Assembly (NCBI GenBank): GCA_032158295.1
Contig: CM063253.1
Coordinates: forward strand, 8,711,001-8,775,000
DNA from: Pycnopodia helianthoides
Lineage: Eukaryota; Echinodermata; Asteroidea; Forcipulatida; Asteriidae
DNA: 64,000 nucleotides
Direction of reading: 5' to 3'
Under the pieces are notes generated by a model. The model ran no database searches. It was given only the letters and a program-made list of their open reading frames with translations, and was not told the DNA's origin. Of this stretch, positions 11,733 to 23,900 are shown in pieces. The stretch's first letter is position 1, and every line of letters starts with the position of its first letter. Made by a program: the position numbers and the translations under genes.

Positions 11733-12724
11733 AAGTGGAAAGTATGCCCAGTAATTTAACAGTTAATGAAGACACCCACCAGACTAAATGTCATTCACCT
11801 ATGCATTTTTGGGTCTCATTTGACTAGTAAAACAAGTAGACAAGTTTCTTCCTTTGTTTTTAAACTCATTGCAATTATTGTCAAAATTTTTCTGTTACAA
11901 TTCTTTTTTGGTCAGTTTGCACTGGCAGTGAAAAAAGAAATGATTTAAATTACTCCATGTTATTGCTGGTTAACTATATGAATCAGCAAACTTGTAACTG
12001 TTTTGTCGTTTGACAGGAATGCTCTACCATGGGTGTTACAATTGTGACATCATGTCTTTGTTTATGTGAGCCATTAAGAGCCACCATGGAAAAATAAAAA
12101 CTTTTTAACTTAAAGTTTGATTTCTTGTCGATTGTAATACTAAACCCTGGTTTTAGACAAGACTGTAATTTGAACAAATATCAATACACAACACGATATG
12201 TTTTCATTTTCTCTTCTAAAAAATTTAATGTACAAATGCAGGCTTCTTTTTTATGATAACAATGGGGGTAAAAATAAATGTCATTAAAACATTGGGGATT
12301 CATAAGTACTTTAGGAACAAATCAGTTCAGTTTATAGGCGTTGATGTCCTTTGATTGTCACCCCACATTTCTCTTGTTCCTACCATCTTCTCCTGTTTAT
12401 AGATGGCCATCATGGCGGTGTCTTAAGTGAGAAAGCACTTAGTATCTCAGTACATTGCAGAGATGTAAGGTCTTTACATGTGTACAAAGTCGGTAGTAGA
12501 TGACTGAAAGAACAAACATGGCTGACAACTTCGTTGACCCTAACTACAGACAATGATGTTGTATTTCAAACCACAAAGCCATTTTCATATCAAGTTTTCT
12601 CCACCCACGTGTTTTAGGAGAACTCAGACAATATGTTAGTTTCGTTTTCATTTTTACAGACATAAGTTATAAAAAAAATGTACATGTGGGAAAAGAAATA
12701 AGAAAATGAGGACTGTATAACCCT

Positions 12725-12985
12725 GTGGCTTTTTCGAACCTCCAGAAACCCACATGGATTCGAACCCATGACCCCTTATCCTAGGGCTGATGTGCAAAAG
12801 GCCCAGTAATGTTATCTAAAACTAGAACATCTCGTCGTGTCTCGGCCGAGCGACATAGAAAATTGAATTAAACATCTGGAGGTCGAGCTTACAGGGTTGT
12901 GGGTCAAGACACTTGTGTCAATGAACAAGACACTTGACTGTAATTGCATCTCATCGCCCACGAGTAAATGGGTTTTAACGCTACA
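12725..12985. mobile_element. Degenerate SINE fragments
   Basis: A minus-strand B-box-like CATGGGTTCGAATCCATGTG lies at 12749-12768. A plus-strand stretch near 12900-12985 (GGGTCAAGACACTTGTG, AACAAGACACTTGACTGTAA) resembles the SINE body at 1320-1350. The ends cannot be placed. Confidence 0.4.
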
Positions 12986-13369
12986 TACAAAGTGTGGACC
13001 TGAGAACAAAAACAAGTCCACATAAATGTAGGGACATGAAACACTATGCGGACTCACACACGTCCACACAAGAGGTTTTTTTTTTACAGTGTTAAAGAAT
13101 CGGCTTTTCCTACAGATCAAATGAATGTCCACAGAGCTGTAAGGGTAGAGGGTCGAGATTGTTGATGTGAGTCATTAGCAACCTGTGCACCGGTGCTGCA
13201 TCATCATATTAGTTTGGGCATGTTGGGTGGGAGGCTAATCATCCTTACAGCTGAGAAGCTGAATTGCGGAGGACGTGGCTCCAGGGTGGTCGCGCCATGA
13301 TAGACATGTCAAGGCGCCTCCTAGACATGTCAAGCGCCTCCTAAGCTACCCACATCGACCCATATATGA

Positions 13370-13680
13370 CAACAAAGCACAGCCAGAGATCGAAAGTGTT
13401 TGATTTTCCGGAGGGGAGGACAACCAGAGGATCTGGAGAAAAAAACCTCATGGCACAGGAAAAAAACTAATGCACATTATGGTCTAGCCGGGACTCGAAC
13501 CAGGGCCACAGTGGTGAGAGGCGAGTGCTTTACGCACAAGCCACCCAAGGAGTTAAGATGATTTCAGGAAAGGTTAAAGCCAGATGAACAGGGGTAATTA
13601 TATTGTAAGGCGCTTTGAGAGGCCTACTTGGCTAGAAAAATGCATAATAAATACATATTATTATTACTGTAATTATTATT
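13370..13680 (-). mobile_element. tRNA-derived SINE, type S2
   Basis: A minus-strand CCTGGTTCGAGTCCCGGCTA (B box) lies at about 13486-13505, and an A-box-like GTGGCTTGTGCGTAAAGC lies near 13530-13547. The body words GCACAGCCAGAGATCGAAAG and CCGGAGGGGAGGACAACCAG recur at 50505-50570, the second copy. Sequence to the right ends in GCATAATAAATACATATTA plus ATT repeats. Confidence 0.65.
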
Positions 13681-14785
13681 ATTTGCTGAAATTTTCACAG
13701 GCTGGTGGTATGATGTGTTTACATTAAAAACTAGCGGATGAAAATAAATTTTACTCTCCCCAAAAACCCAAAGATGTAATGTACCTCAAAGATGAAACTA
13801 TGCCCGTCATGACATCATCCCCCCCCCAGTATACAAGCAAGTAATGTACAGCATGGTAAGAACAACATTACAAAGTGGCAAGCGAGCAAAGGTTATGCAA
13901 TTTGTACCCTTCAATATTACCTTCAGCTAAACAAGAGCGAAAAAAAGTCCATATGTACACTTTTTTAGTTTTTAAACATGATACTGTAAATAAAAATAAA
14001 GATTTTAGGATGCTGTTGAAAAGACGCCAGTATGTAATTAAATACCAAAATTACTGAGACACCTACATTTTGTATAGAATAATATCGGATACAATAACTC
14101 AAAGTTAACAACAGGTGAAGTTATAAAACATTGTTCATGCCTACAAAATAGAAATTGTGTAAGTACTTTTTTTTTTACCAACTTTAAAAGACACAAAATT
14201 AACACAAACAATCGAAACAACCAGAATATTTTCTAAAACTTCTTGACAGTGAAATTGTAATCGGAATGCAGATGCATATTATCCGAAAAAGTTAAATAAA
14301 AGTTTTTAAGCTTGTAAAAGTATAAACGCTTCAATGCAATCCACAAATATGAATGATTAATGATGTGTATTTTTGTAAAATCCCAGATAGAAAAAAAGGA
14401 AGAAAGACATTTCTAAGCCTTCAAACAGTCTCCTTTTTTCTTAAATAAAAAAATAATAATGATAAAAAATAAATAAATAAATAAAAAATAACAGGAATAG
14501 TACCAGTCTAAAACAAGTTAAGAAAGACAATCTCTAAATCTGAGGAAAAATATATTTTTTCGAATAAAAACGCCTGTATGCAAGTCACTCTCCTTCATTC
14601 TGCAGCTGTCCTTTTTTGTGGCTTTTTCTTAGCCATTGAAAATTACAAATCAAAATGGCCACCGAGGACAGAAGGGCCACTTGGTATTACCAAGGAACAA
14701 TTACTTTTGACTTTTTTTATGATTACTCAATTTGTTATTCCTTTAATTGCCTTCTTAAGTACAATTGATGAACTTGTGAGTCCAG

Positions 14786-14935
14786 TAGGCTTGATTTCAC
14801 AAAGCACTAAGATTCATCTTTAAGAAGAGTTGTCAATATCACCGTCATGATTTGTATTGTGACATCACACTTTGCTTAGCAATTAAGATTGATACGCATC
14901 TTAAGAGCAATCCATTCCTCTTTGTGATGTTGAGG
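14786..14935. mobile_element. Hairpin MITE, family C
   Basis: TAGGCTTGATTTCACAAAGC opens it, and the related but weaker inverse CTCTTTGTGATGTTGAGGCC closes it. The interior TTGTGACATCACACTTTGCT matches 44700-44760. Confidence 0.6.
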
Positions 14936-14940
14936 CCAGT

Positions 14941-15072
14941 GGGCTCAATTTCACAAAGCACTGCGATTCATCTTAAGATGAGTTGTCAATACTGCCACTG
15001 CGGTTTGTATTGTGACACCGCACTTAGTAATTATAATTGATACAATCTTAGATCTTTGTGAAATCAAGCCCA
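14941..15072. mobile_element. Hairpin MITE, family C, second copy
   Basis: It begins GGGCTCAATTTCACAAAGC and ends CTTTGTGAAATCAAGCCC, nearly perfect inverse ends. It follows the copy at 14786-14935 after only a few bases, giving a head-to-tail pair. Confidence 0.75.
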
Positions 15073-15983
15073 GTGTGGTTTGATCAATAGCTGCGGCCAT
15101 CTTTGTCAGATTCCCCGTTTGCTGCGGTGATAGTGGCACTGATATACAAATAGGGACCTGACTAAAAGTTCTTAGCTTCAACCGCCATTCAGTTACATGG
15201 ATTCGTGTGGAGGCTGAAAAATAAGACTGCTGACTACAATAAGACTTAAAAAACAATCATTCAAAGAGAGCTTCAGAGAAGTCTGGAGGACATTATTTCA
15301 GACACTCTCCAAAATAGACATTTCCTTTGATAAAGAGAGCTAAAAGCTCTCGGCAGCCATAAACGAGGAAAAAAACACATCAGTCTTAATGTTAAAATGC
15401 ACTGCAATGATTGGAAACAGTGATAACTCAGAAGACATCATCCATAGCCAAGAACATCCCCAACTTAAGTTAGTAGAATTTGTATTTAGGGCATGTGTCA
15501 CTTAGTTTTTATTGTTACTTTTTTTATTAAGTTATGTTTTCATTCTTCACAGCCTATTTAATCTACTTAATGAATGTCAATGGTGATTAAATTTAAGAAA
15601 GGTCTAAACTGCAAATAAACAGTCTGGTACGTCCCTTTTCACAAGAAATTATATCAGTACTACATGTAAGCAGGTATACTTGGTACCCAACAAAGATGGC
15701 TGCCGCATGGTAAGTATCTATAATGCTGAAGTTTTGTGTTACTACAAAAAGCACAGGTTGTATGTCTCCTTATTGGACTGGTTGAAAACCACTTACATTA
15801 TTTTTACAAAAAATCTTAACACCAAACTGATAATGATATTTACATTTATAAGGCATAGTATTATTACTTTGTTCTTTTAAAAAAAAATAGTAGAAAATGG
15901 TTTTTATGGCATAAAATTACAGAACAGTTATCCATTGAATATGAAAAGTATATGTACTTTCAGGTGAAACCACCACCGCCCCA

Positions 15984-16166
15984 GGCCCCAATTCATAAAG
16001 CCGCTTGACAGAGTTAAAAATTGAGCAGGTATCTGTTGGGGGACCAGTCACAGGCAGTACATGTGTATTTCTTATGGCGTTTTGCCTGGTAACCTGTTTA
16101 ACCTGTGAAATTTGTTTGTGCTAAGTACATTTGTGAGAATAAACAGCACTATGAAACTGGGCCCAT
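15984..16166. mobile_element. Hairpin MITE, subfamily C2
   Basis: The left end reads GGCCCCAATTCATAAAGCCG and the right end is ...ACTATGAAACTGGGCCC. The interior TTTTGCCTGGTAACC recurs in the copy at 52475-52626. Confidence 0.6.
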
Positions 16167-16324
16167 ATGCTCACAATTCCTACCCCCCCCCCCCATAACA
16201 AAAAATAAAAATAAAACCATACAAACAAACTAACAAAACTTACCAAGATCCAAAATATGCTTTCCCTCTGAAGGGTCAAATCGATTACAAAAACATACAT
16301 CAACATTTTTCTTTCCTGTACTGA

Positions 16325-16712
16325 TTAAAGGCAGTGGACACTATTGGTAATTACTCAAAATAATTATTAGCATAAAACCTTACTTGGTAACAAGTAATGG
16401 GGAGAGGTTGAAAGTATAAAACATTGTGAGAAACGGCTCCCTCTGAAGTGACATAGTTTTCGAGAAAGAAGTAATTTTCCACGAATTTGATTTTCCCAGA
16501 CCTCAGAATTAGAATTTGAGGTCTTGAAATCAACCATCTGAAAGCACACAACTTTGTGTGACAAGGGTGTTTTTTCTTTCATAGTTATCTCGCAACTTCG
16601 ACAACCAATTGAGCTCAAGTTTTTACAGGTTTGTTATTTTATCCATATGTTGAGATACACCAAGTGAGAAGACTGGTCTTTGACAATTACCAATAGTGTC
16701 CAGTGTCTTTAA
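16325..16712. mobile_element. Full-length MITE, family A
   Basis: It runs from TTAAAGGCAGTGGACACTAT to CAATAGTGTCCAGTGTCTTTAA, with inverted ends continuing inward through TGGTAATTAC. The interior holds AAAACACCCTTG, AACCAATTGAGCTCAA and CTCCCTCTGAAGTGAC type words that define family A. It lacks any reading frame for a transposase, so it is non-autonomous. Confidence 0.85.
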
Positions 16713-17094
16713 GAGTATTGAGTTATCTCACTTTAATACATTGATGTGGGTCCGCTACAACCAAAGAATACATTTTGTTAACTTTTTAAAAATTTGCACT
16801 CGACAAAAGTAGAAGAAAAATACGGTGCAAACATCAAGAACAAGGACAAGAGTACAATCAAACTCCTAAAAGTGTATAAACTTTATAAAAATAGTAGTGA
16901 GAGATCATTTTGTGCCGATACAGGAAGGGGAACACGGCGTGGTTAAAGTACTGTTGTGTCTCACCAAGCGAGGGTGCTATTTAGAAGTGTTGACTGAAAT
17001 TTTAAAGAGTTGCGTCAACGACGAAAACATAGCATCGTATCTTGAGCTCACAGTTTAGCTCTCATAATCCTAGGACTTTATCAACCTTTTTCAA

Positions 17095-17269
17095 AGACCT
17101 TTGTACACATGACGTTTTTTTGAGTAGGGCGCCCTCACCTAGAGGCCAAAAGGAGGTTGTTCATTGGCCCATCCTGTGCGCCGTGCGAAAAAATCTGTTC
17201 ATTTTTGTTGTTCCATCATCGGTTTACCTCTAAGATGGCGGCTTGATGGCGTTAATGCATAAGGTCTAT
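17095..17269. mobile_element. MITE, family B
   Basis: The right end GGCGTTAATGCATAAGGTCTAT is the inverse of the start of the 395-529 copy. The left end is AGACCTTTGTACACATGACG. Confidence 0.65.
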
Positions 17270-17285
17270 ATAGTTCACACAGTTA

Positions 17286-17337
17286 TTAAGTTTTTTTTTT
17301 TTTAACCATTTACGATGGTTAAAAAAAAAACACTTAA
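17286..17337. repeat. T/A hairpin with AACCA stem
   Basis: A run of 13 T then AACCA, a seven-base loop (TTTACGA), then TGGTT and a run of ten A. The flanks TTAAG and CTTAAG extend the inverse symmetry. It lies about 400 bases downstream of the perlecan stop codon. Confidence 0.7.
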
Positions 17338-17735
17338 GTATGCCAAAAACACAAAAACTCTTCAAAAACACTTCTCAACCTTACTGAAAAAATACTTCTT
17401 TAACGATCGTTTATGAGATCATAAGGTATTCAATCCAACATTACCAAAGTGTCCAACACTAATTGTCATAGCTAATAAGAAAGATGTTTTTTTATATAAA
17501 AAAGTGTTCATTACTAAATACAATATTTATGAGTACACTCATATTCAACTTGCACCATTATTGTGTGTCACAGGCAGACGAGAAATCCTCCAAATGTGAA
17601 ACAGCGCTTACTCATTGAATGAAAAAATTAAAAAATTAATACAAAAAAAACACACAATGAAATAATTGAAAAAGAATTACATATTATGACAACAAATTAG
17701 GGGAAATGGGGGACCACAGTTGAATTTTTTTTAAT

Positions 17736-17881
17736 TTAAGCGCAATGATTAATATTACGTCCTTCGGAGGGATCTTGGTATAGATTAAGCATCTCTCCAT
17801 CCAAGAGGACGTTACGTATGCAGCCAAGGAAACCAACTGTGTATCGTTTGAAAGACAGCTCTGCAATATCTTTCATGCCAC
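17736..17881 (-). CDS. HSPG2: Perlecan-like terminal exon: LG3 end, stop
   Basis: The acceptor is TTTGCAG/GT. It encodes [20 protein letters not shown], then [20 protein letters not shown] and ends NINHCA followed by TAA. Both LG3 cysteines (527 and 553) are present, so this domain keeps the disulfide that LG2 lacks. The protein ends one residue after the last cysteine, as expected for the C-terminal LG of perlecan or agrin. Confidence 0.93.
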
Positions 17882-20800
17882 CTGCAAAGAAACCAAAAAA
17901 ACATTTTTAATCGGATACATGCGACGTAAAGATAGAATGTCTTGAGTACTCTTGAGGAAAACAAAAAAATCAAGGCACCAAAAAAGAAAACTCTCCCCTT
18001 CAAGTCCTTATACATCTTAAGGTAATAACACATTATGGTAACAATCAAAATCACGGCCATTTTGGAAACAACATATGCCTGAACAACACCTGTAGAAGAT
18101 TGAGCCCCTCTTTGTCCGCAAGGATAAGAAGTGTGAACAAGAGATTTATTGGTATATCATGATTTTTCTAAATTATGCGCAGCTATATTACTATGTTTTA
18201 TCGTTTTCCTAACATAGCATTTTAGGCAGAAATATTTAAGAAACCCTTTCTACCATTACTCACTTTAAATCATGTAAGTTATGTGTGAATCTGTGAACAT
18301 TGTGTTTTTCGATCTTACCAATAGTGTACAGGCCTTTAAGAGGTAAAACCATGATGAAACAATGAAAACCGCAGATGGAAAACACACAGCTATGTACGCG
18401 CTGCACACAGGATCAGTCAATGAGCCTAGACGTCCCCTGTCTTTGTCCGCAAGGATTAAGACAGGTGCTGGTCAACAGGCCCAATGATTTCATTGGATAC
18501 AATGATTCCGTTGGATAAATGTGCAGTGACGTAAGCTTTCCATATCTGTGCTATGATTGGTCCAAGGTGATGTAATTTGTCGGCTTGCACTTTCGATCGT
18601 CTGCATGCAGCGTGTGCATAATGTTTGTACATCGTGTAATGTTGTTTTTTTTTACTTTGTAATATGTGTACATGTACGTGTAAATTTACTGATAATCTCC
18701 AAATGCAAGGTCAAAGGTACATCTGGCAAGATCCGGTCTAAAGCTGGTATCTGGCATTTTTCACGAGCTCAAAGTGTGACTTCAGATGTTCAGGCTACCA
18801 ATGAGCTACCTTCTATTGACGTCTAGATGAGGGCGCCCTACTCAAATGATGCGCATAAGGACTATTACCCGCTTTCATCCTCTTGCTACTTTGCGATAAT
18901 AATAATAATTCTTTTTTTTTAAATGCATTTCACAGTAATGTTTCAACGCGCTTTACATCAGTGGCCTGTACCAGTGGAGTGACTGTGTGCCGCGTATTAC
19001 TGGAAGCTAAACAAGAACATCTTGTACTTTGAATACCTCTTCAGCATAATACTTGATAGGAACATGCAATGGAGTGTCGCCTAATTGGCAAGAAAGGTGG
19101 ATACAGTTCCGTAATTGCAGACCAGAAAAATGAAAGTTACATGCATCAAAAGATTTAGGTCGGCGGTGGGAATAACTGGAATTCCTTTATCGGCACATTG
19201 AAGATATCTCGCAAGTAATTGTATTCGCTGAGCGGGTGAGATAGAGGAATGGGTCCAATTCTAGGATGAAATTGAACCGTTAGGCGGAGGGTCTTGAAGA
19301 TGATGCGCAAGTTAATAAGAAGCCGATGAAGTGACCGCATGACCGGAGCCCATCATGAGGGAAGACTTTGAGGCAATCATGGAGATTCTATCAAATTATT
19401 CGCAGCTCGCTTGAATCATTCATTACAAATTCAAATTGACAGATTGAATTTAAATAGTCACTCTTACATCATCATGAATTTGAGTTGTTCTATTTCTGTT
19501 ATTTTTTATATCGGTGTTTGTGAAAACTGAAACTTATTTTTAAAATTGTGTTTGCATCAGTGTAATATTTAGACTTCACTCGACTTATAGTCTGATTTAT
19601 CAGGCTATAAAATTAAGCTGAAATAAGTCTAGAATCTCGACCTTAATAACAACCAGGTTAAGTTAATTTTTTTGTTTTAAGTTGTATAACAGAAAACAGA
19701 ATTGACAAATAAGGTTGCCATCGTTTTGCCAAAATTTGTCAACATCTAAAACATCTGATGACATCATTCTGAGAAAAACGGGTCTCTACATTTTTTGTAC
19801 GGGGATGTTTTGGTTCATAACTGACTTCTTAATTTGAAACATGACGTTATTGGACTACAACAACTAATGAATCTTTACATTCCAAGGGGAAATTTTTGGT
19901 TAGTCAAAAGGTCAAATTTAAGGCAGCTTTGACTGGATATTATCGAATTGAATTGGTCAATTTCTGAGAGTCCTTGGCTTCACAACCAGAAATAAATAAA
20001 TTACATGAAATGATTTAACATGTGTCCTGTGCTCATGCCATGGCACATCTAGCAGGAGAGTTTAAACCCCGTCTGAATTAGCGGCTGAGCCTGTGGCTTG
20101 ATTGTCACTTGAACAAGCTTTGAATCATAGGATGCCCACAGCAACACCCTTAGCAACAGCCATCAGTCACCAATAGACTGTGCACAAGTCTCGTGCATAT
20201 TGAAAATGAGAGAACAACTCAAACCATGACTATATTTTTCTATAAAATCGAATCTTCTTTTTAAAATGTATATTTATAAACAAATTCTTGAAAATAAAAA
20301 TACCCATACCAAGTTGTAATAAATAAAATTCAAATTTTTATATAAAACAAATAATTTTTTTCAAACTATCATTCAAACAAAATTAAAACTTGGGACGATC
20401 ACGCCCAAATCTGTGCGTCCATCACATAGGTTTAATGACAACATGACCGTCAGTTGGGCAAAATTCTTAATTTCTAACAAGTAACCGGAAACGGAGGTCA
20501 AGTCTTATTCTCAGGTTTTCTTCATTATTTTGTTGAATTGATTTTACTTTTTTATTGTTTATTGTCAGCCTGCTTTATAAACAATGGTTGATGGTTTAGT
20601 TCCATTCTTGTCTATTGTTCATTTGTTGTGACTGTTTTATAGGTAACTGCATTCATTGTTACTTAGCAGCTTGTGCACTGAGCCTTCTTGGTCACCTGTC
20701 CTTTTAGGAACACTTTTTTGTACCCGCTGTCTTCCACAAAAATTCAAAAATCATTCTCGGCTCAACACACAGGCTTTCTCAGGGGCCCATAACCTTACAA

Positions 20801-20943
20801 GCTTTGCTTCTTTGTGGGTCCTTCCTCAGTCTCATTAACTTTCCATACTTATTCTTCACTTCATTAAGCCTTTTATCAAACAACTATTTATCTCTTAACC
20901 TCCGATTTACAGTGTCTTTGATTTTGATACTATGGAAATAAAC

Positions 20944-20988
<45 letters not shown>

Positions 20989-23900
20989 AGTGTTTTGTAA
21001 TGTTCTGTATTTTACACTTGGATCAGTTTAATTGCATTTTTAACTCTTTCTTAATTCATTTTATCCTCTTATTACTACAAGTTTAATGTAAAGTTTAATT
21101 TTTTTCCTTCCTCCATGTTCTAATTCAGTTATCTTAATTTATTTCAATTTGTCCATACAGTTGTATGGTTTAGCTTTTAACTAGAGCCATTTTCTTTGTA
21201 TATCTGTGTTCCATGCCCTAGAGCATGCCTGCATAATAAAGGCGCTTTATAAACACTTGGTATTATTATTACTATCATTATTAATATTATTTGTTTCTTG
21301 GAAAAAAGTAGGAACATTTTATTGAGGGCTGACCTACATGCACATATGGTGTAGGCTTTAATAGACTTGTGAGGCTATTTTATCATAATATTTCTGATTT
21401 TTCCAAGGGCAATCTGACGAAAGTAGGAAGAAAATCATGCCTGAAAAATAGATCAAATGGTATGGAATTTTGGCTGGTAACAATTTGCTGCTACGCAAAG
21501 TCATGTTGTGCCTCAGAGCTAATTGTTATATGGCTTAAAGAATGGTTCCTAGCGCAATTCTCAAGTATTCTGATCATTTCTTCAATTTTATTTTTTCCTT
21601 CCAGATAACGAAGAACCCACTTTCGAAATGCCAACATTGGACCTCAAATATTTTGACAGATCCGGAAGAAAAAAACTGACGCATACTTTCACTTCACCCT
21701 GAACTTGACTCAGAGAAAAAATTTTCCTTCCTAAAAACAAATATCATATGGGGAAACCATTTGGTGCTGTGGTCATGTTTGTTTCTCAAGGTGTGGTTGT
21801 TTCCATAAAAAAGCTTGGCTAGACTGTAACAGTTCCCATCAACTATTTCTTTTTAAATGACTAACATATGCAAAAAGGAAGTCAATTTCCCATTGAACGT
21901 TTTTTGGATGATTTCCTGCCGACAGATGGTAACATTATTTGGCAAATGATAGACCTCGTCTGCTGGGCCCCAATTCATGATATTGCTTCATGGAGTTATC
22001 TGGGACAAATTCTAGAAATCCTGGGGCAAGCTTCAAGGAGCTGTTTATGCTGGAGATGCAACTGGCTATTGAAAACAAACCTAAACACTCTGATGCTATA
22101 AAATGCATGTTCGGATTTTGGGCAATGTCTGGAATTCTGGCAAAATGACCCGGGCATCGGTGCTGCATTTAGTGTGAATTCCGCTGGCGAACAGTGCTTG
22201 TACCGGAGAAAGTGCCTACTGGTGTCTGGTAGAAGAGGCAAATGTTGTGCGCGCATCCATACAAACAAAATTGTCATTTTTTTTAAAGACATGTCTTCCG
22301 ATTTTTCCGGATTCAATCACATATTTTAGGATAAAAATGGAGGGGGAGGACCTGATTTTGGGGGCAGAAAAAAGTCTGAATCTTGGGGTAAAAAATTATG
22401 AAAAAATGATGTCCGATATAAAGCACACAAAAATGTTGCTAAAGGGGACACAAGTTTATGACATTCTTCCTGCAAATGTCACTTGTAGTTGTATAAGAAC
22501 TCACCTAGAAAAACGCCGTTGTTAATATCAAGGCTTTTCATTGCTCCTGGCGATGATGCCATGTGGCCTTCTCCCTTGTCGACCACAATAGTCCCTGATG
22601 CTTTGCTTCGCTGGATGGCAACCGAATGCCAGTTGCCATCATTGAAAGTCTTATTGGTTAGCACTGATACAGGACCGCTGCCCAAGTTATAACTGCAGGG
22701 GAGATTTATTTTTAAATAGTTTACATCCAGAACATACAAAATCTTTCTACACAAAAAAAAATCCATATTGTATTGCTGTGGTTTTGAATGACAGATAAGC
22801 TTCACCTCCTGCTTACAAAGGCCCTCGTTTGAAACTTTGTACCATAAGTGCACGTTTTCATAATGACTGACTGGGCCTCAACCAGAGCCGTGGTTTTGGA
22901 AAGAGACTTGGTTCCTACCCATACTCTTCTAATAATAACAACTTTCGATTTATTTAGCGCATAACAATTAATACTTAATTCTCTATGCGTTTTACAATCA
23001 ACATTGAGTATTTTCCTGCAAGGTATTGTGGAGCCACGTTTTGAAGTATTAGACCTATTCCTTTACATAGCACCATGTAATGGTTTACAAGGTGCTGTGG
23101 CGCAATATGCAGCCAATCAAACCAGGAACACCCGGGCGAACCCCTTCTCTTTCCGATAAGTGCACTGGGTTCTTTTACGCGCATTACACAACACACTGGA
23201 CCAACGACTTCACGTCCCATCCGAAGGACGCAGCAATAATGGTTAAGTGTCTTGCTTAAGGACACAAAAACATTTGGAAACATTTTACACGGTCCTCGTG
23301 AAGGGAAAATCATTGCTTGTTGTTTACCTCCATTTGAGCATGCCGTTATCGAGTCCCAATGACATGAAATCGCTGCTTGCTCTCATGACATCACGTCCCG
23401 CCCAGAACATCAGACCGTCTGAGCTCCATGTACGGAACTCAATTTGGATGCTGTTGTCGGTTCCCCCGACTCTGTACATAGACAAAGAATATTCAAAATG
23501 TGCTCAGTATGTGCTCAGTATAACACACTAGTAAGGTAATCCTTGTTATATGGCCAGTGGTCATTGTATAGGACTCTGTACATAGACAAAGAATAATGAA
23601 AATGTGCTCAGTATGTGCCCAGTATAACACACTAGTTAGGCAATCCTTGTTTTATGGCCAGTGGTCACAATGTACAGGTCTCTGTATATAGACAATAATC
23701 GAAATGTGCTCAGTATGTGCTCAGTATAACACACTAGTTAGGCAACCCTTGTTAGATGGCCAGTGGTCACAATGTACAGGACTATGTATACAGACAAAGA
23801 ATAATCCAAATGTGCTCAGTATGTGCTCAGTATAACACACTAGTCAGGCAACCCTTGTTATATGGCCAGTGGTCAACATGTACAGGTTTTTATGCAGTGC

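Larger units (their letters stand above)
2500..17735. other. Intergenic and 3' UTR space between convergent genes
   Basis: This 15 kb lies between the stop codon of the plus-strand gene and the stop codon of the minus-strand perlecan-like gene. It contains the MITEs, SINEs, hairpins and minisatellite listed separately. The rest is AT-rich sequence with short homopolymers and no exon I can support. The two transcripts must end somewhere inside it. Confidence 0.6.
17882..22504 (-). other. Last intron of perlecan-like gene
   Basis: This 4.6 kb intron holds a truncated family A3 MITE, an interrupted family B MITE, retroelement tails (18893-18985, 19964-20018, 21180-21285) and a GATT microsatellite. 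Between about 21300 and 22500 I see only AT-rich sequence with no recognisable repeat or exon. Confidence 0.6.
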
